Assembly: GCA_017746715.1 (NCBI GenBank) | Contig: JAGHZQ010000099.1 | Span: forward strand, 1-64,000 | From: Cyanobacteria bacterium SBLK | GTDB taxonomy: Bacteria; Cyanobacteriota; Cyanobacteriia; Cyanobacteriales; Spirulinaceae | DNA length: 64,000 nucleotides | Reading direction: 5' to 3' | Shown here: positions 62,663 to 64,000 of the stretch, piece after piece | Position numbering within the stretch: position 1 is the first letter of the stretch | Layout: each line of letters starts with the position of its first letter | Made by a program: the position numbers and the translations under genes | Notes under the pieces: generated by a model | Seen by the model: only the letters and a program-made list of their open reading frames with translations | Database searches by the model: none | What the model was told of the DNA's origin: nothing

Positions 62663-64000
62663 CTATTTGTGTAACAATGCCTCAACCTTTACGCCAAATT
62701 CCTCCTCAAAAACTTCTTTTTTGTAGTCCAAATTCCATAACTCCAACTCGCAATTATCTCCAGTAAAGGCGGGAGTAAGATGCAATTCCAAACGTTGGCG
62801 ATCGCTGTAATATTGAGATTCTACCTTGGCAACCGCCCCAATTTGCCGGCGATCGAGAGCAATGGCCAAGCGTAAAATCGCGCTTAACTGACTGACAATT
62901 TGGCGATCGTGCTTATCGGCTAAATTTTGATAATTGGCGTGTTTCTTTTTCGGCTTGCTTTTGCGATGGTAGCGAGCAATATTGGCAATAATTTCTAACT
63001 CTGCTTCCGTATAGCCCAAGAGTTCTCCGTTGCGAATGAGATAATAGGAATGCTTGTGATGAGAGGCATGGGAAACATAAATACCGCTATTATGTAGCAT
63101 TGTCGCCGCCCATAATAATTCCCGTTCCATCTCCGTCCAAAAATGTAACTTTCCCTGCAATTGGTCGAATAGACTCAAGGAAAAATTTGCCGTTCGTTCG
63201 CTATAAGGAATATTCACTTGATATTTGCGAGCGAGCTTGCGAACGCAGCGCTCGCGGACTTCACTTTGATAGCGAAAAGGATTGGCAATAAAACCCTGTT
63301 GCAGCATCCAATCGACTATCATCCCTTCTCGTAAAGCTCGCTCGCACAAAACGATCGCATCCATCTCCAACATCTTCATCGCTTCTACAAGCACGATCGC
63401 TCCCGGAACGATGATTTCCGCACGTTTTTCCGCCAGTCCGTCCACCTGCAAGCGTTCTTCATAATTCATGCCGGCCAAGCGTTCTGTCAATTTGTCCAAT
63501 GCCGATAAACTTACTCGATATCCCGTTAGGGGATTGGGTTCCACCTCTAAGGTTTCCCGGGCTAGCAGAATGGCAAGAGTTTCAATCGTTCCCGAGGTTC
63601 CCACCATTTTTGCTCGTTCCCTCTCAGTTAGGCGATCGCGAATATTCTCCACCGGACGCTCTAACATTCCCCGTACGTAAGCCCGCAAATAAGTTAACTC
63701 TGCCGGGTCGATAGGATCGCTCGTCACAAAACTTCGAGTCAAGCGAACCGCCCCCACCTTAGTACTGCTTAAAAAGCGCGCTTCTTGGCGATCGGCGAGG
63801 ATCAGTTCTGTAGAACCGCCGCCGATATCGATAATGATGTGAGGGTGGCGATCGAACTCCATCCCCGATAAAACCCCGAGATAAATGCGCCGCGCTTCCT
63901 CTTGTCCGGAAATCAAATTAACGTGCAATCCCAATTCATCGTAAATTTGTTTGAGAAATGCCGAGCCATTGGGCGCTTCTCGCACAGCACTGGTGGCGAC
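62663..64000 (-). CDS. ppx: Ppx/GppA-family exopolyphosphatase, N-terminus outside window
   Basis: The frame is open to base 64000, with VATSAVREAPNG as the first visible residues, so the N-terminal ~100 residues are missing and 445 are present. IIIDIGGGSTELILAD is the second phosphate loop of the actin-like fold, and LISGQEEARRIYLGV and VGTSGTIETLA are Ppx/GppA blocks. The C-terminal half has an HD-type helical domain (ATMLHNSGIYVSHASHHKHSYYLIRN). It degrades polyphosphate or pppGpp; by sequence alone I favour exopolyphosphatase. Confidence 0.92.
   Translation of the reverse strand, partial: VATSAVREAPNGSAFLKQIYDELGLHVNLISGQEEARRIYLGVLSGMEFDRHPHIIIDIGGGSTELILADRQEARFLSSTKVGAVRLTRSFVTSDPIDPAELTYLRAYVRGMLERPVENIRDRLTERERAKMVGTSGTIETLAILLARETLEVEPNPLTGYRVSLSALDKLTERLAGMNYEERLQVDGLAEKRAEIIVPGAIVLVEAMKMLEMDAIVLCERALREGMIVDWMLQQGFIANPFRYQSEVRERCVRKLARKYQVNIPYSERTANFSLSLFDQLQGKLHFWTEMERELLWAATMLHNSGIYVSHASHHKHSYYLIRNGELLGYTEAELEIIANIARYHRKSKPKKKHANYQNLADKHDRQIVSQLSAILRLAIALDRRQIGAVAKVESQYYSDRQRLELHLTPAFTGDNCELELWNLDYKKEVFEEEFGVKVEALLHK

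Noticed and set aside
1..64000. tRNA, rRNA and transposase genes
   Set aside because: I looked for T-arm GGTTCGAATCC-like words, rRNA signatures and transposase motifs by eye and found none outside coding genes; a covariance-model scan would be needed to exclude small RNAs.

Overview
The window is a piece of cyanobacterial chromosome, almost certainly from a filamentous species. Three things support this. The HIP1 octamer GCGATCGC is scattered through genes and spacers. There are photosynthesis and thylakoid genes: psbI (21054, 38 codons), ndhC-ndhK-ndhJ, a CpcS/CpeS-type bilin lyase, an NblB-type HEAT protein and a PaO-like Rieske oxygenase. There is also a full-length HetR (9982-10929) and a PatD-like protein (52496-52876), which belong to filamentous lineages. 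No nif, heterocyst-glycolipid or patS gene is visible, so heterocyst formation cannot be claimed.

Layout. 1-7252 is a loosely packed accessory stretch: a Uma2 protein cut by the edge, an orphan eCIS-core (DUF4157) protein, secreted proteins, a PEP-CTERM metalloprotease and a transglutaminase-like membrane protein without its catalytic Cys. 7579-24986 is mostly housekeeping: a PATAN response regulator, HetR, a pyrH-frr-reductase operon, an HtrA protease, mtnP, mreBCD, ssb, psbI, an LptD-like protein and purQ. 25161-34756 mixes metabolism (gluconokinase, GST, BioD) with a phycobilisome pair (NblB-like and CpcS-like) divergent from a Crp-family regulator. 34986-36553 is ndhCKJ. It is followed by a duplicated ndhJ tail with its own terminator, flanking a small secreted-protein gene. 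37616-43951 holds an M41-like peptidase without AAA domain, glycerol kinase, a histidine kinase and the Rieske oxygenase.

44165-52223 is the most interesting block, a tight minus-strand operon. In order of transcription it encodes a radical SAM protein, a membrane protein made of two similar halves, a small membrane protein, a UbiA prenyltransferase, a PEP-synthase-like dikinase and a GT39-like membrane protein. ATGA and other overlaps join them. It looks like a lipid or isoprenoid pathway, and I cannot assign its product. 53083-64000 has RelA/SpoT, an SLH/glycoside-hydrolase-like protein, a Spy-like protein, the decayed 3' end of a DNA methyltransferase, a nucleotide-sugar-dehydrogenase homologue lacking key residues, a tandemly duplicated gene tail, and Ppx/GppA running off the right edge.

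Two themes recur. First, short tandem repeats and palindromes sit at many gene ends; in several genes they supply the C-terminus or stop codon, and twice they lie in frame inside a coding sequence. Second, there are several scars: the ndhJ tail, the methyltransferase 3' end, the tail copy at 62007-62123, and enzymes that have lost catalytic residues. All assignments rest on reading the sequence and remembered family motifs; no database search was run.
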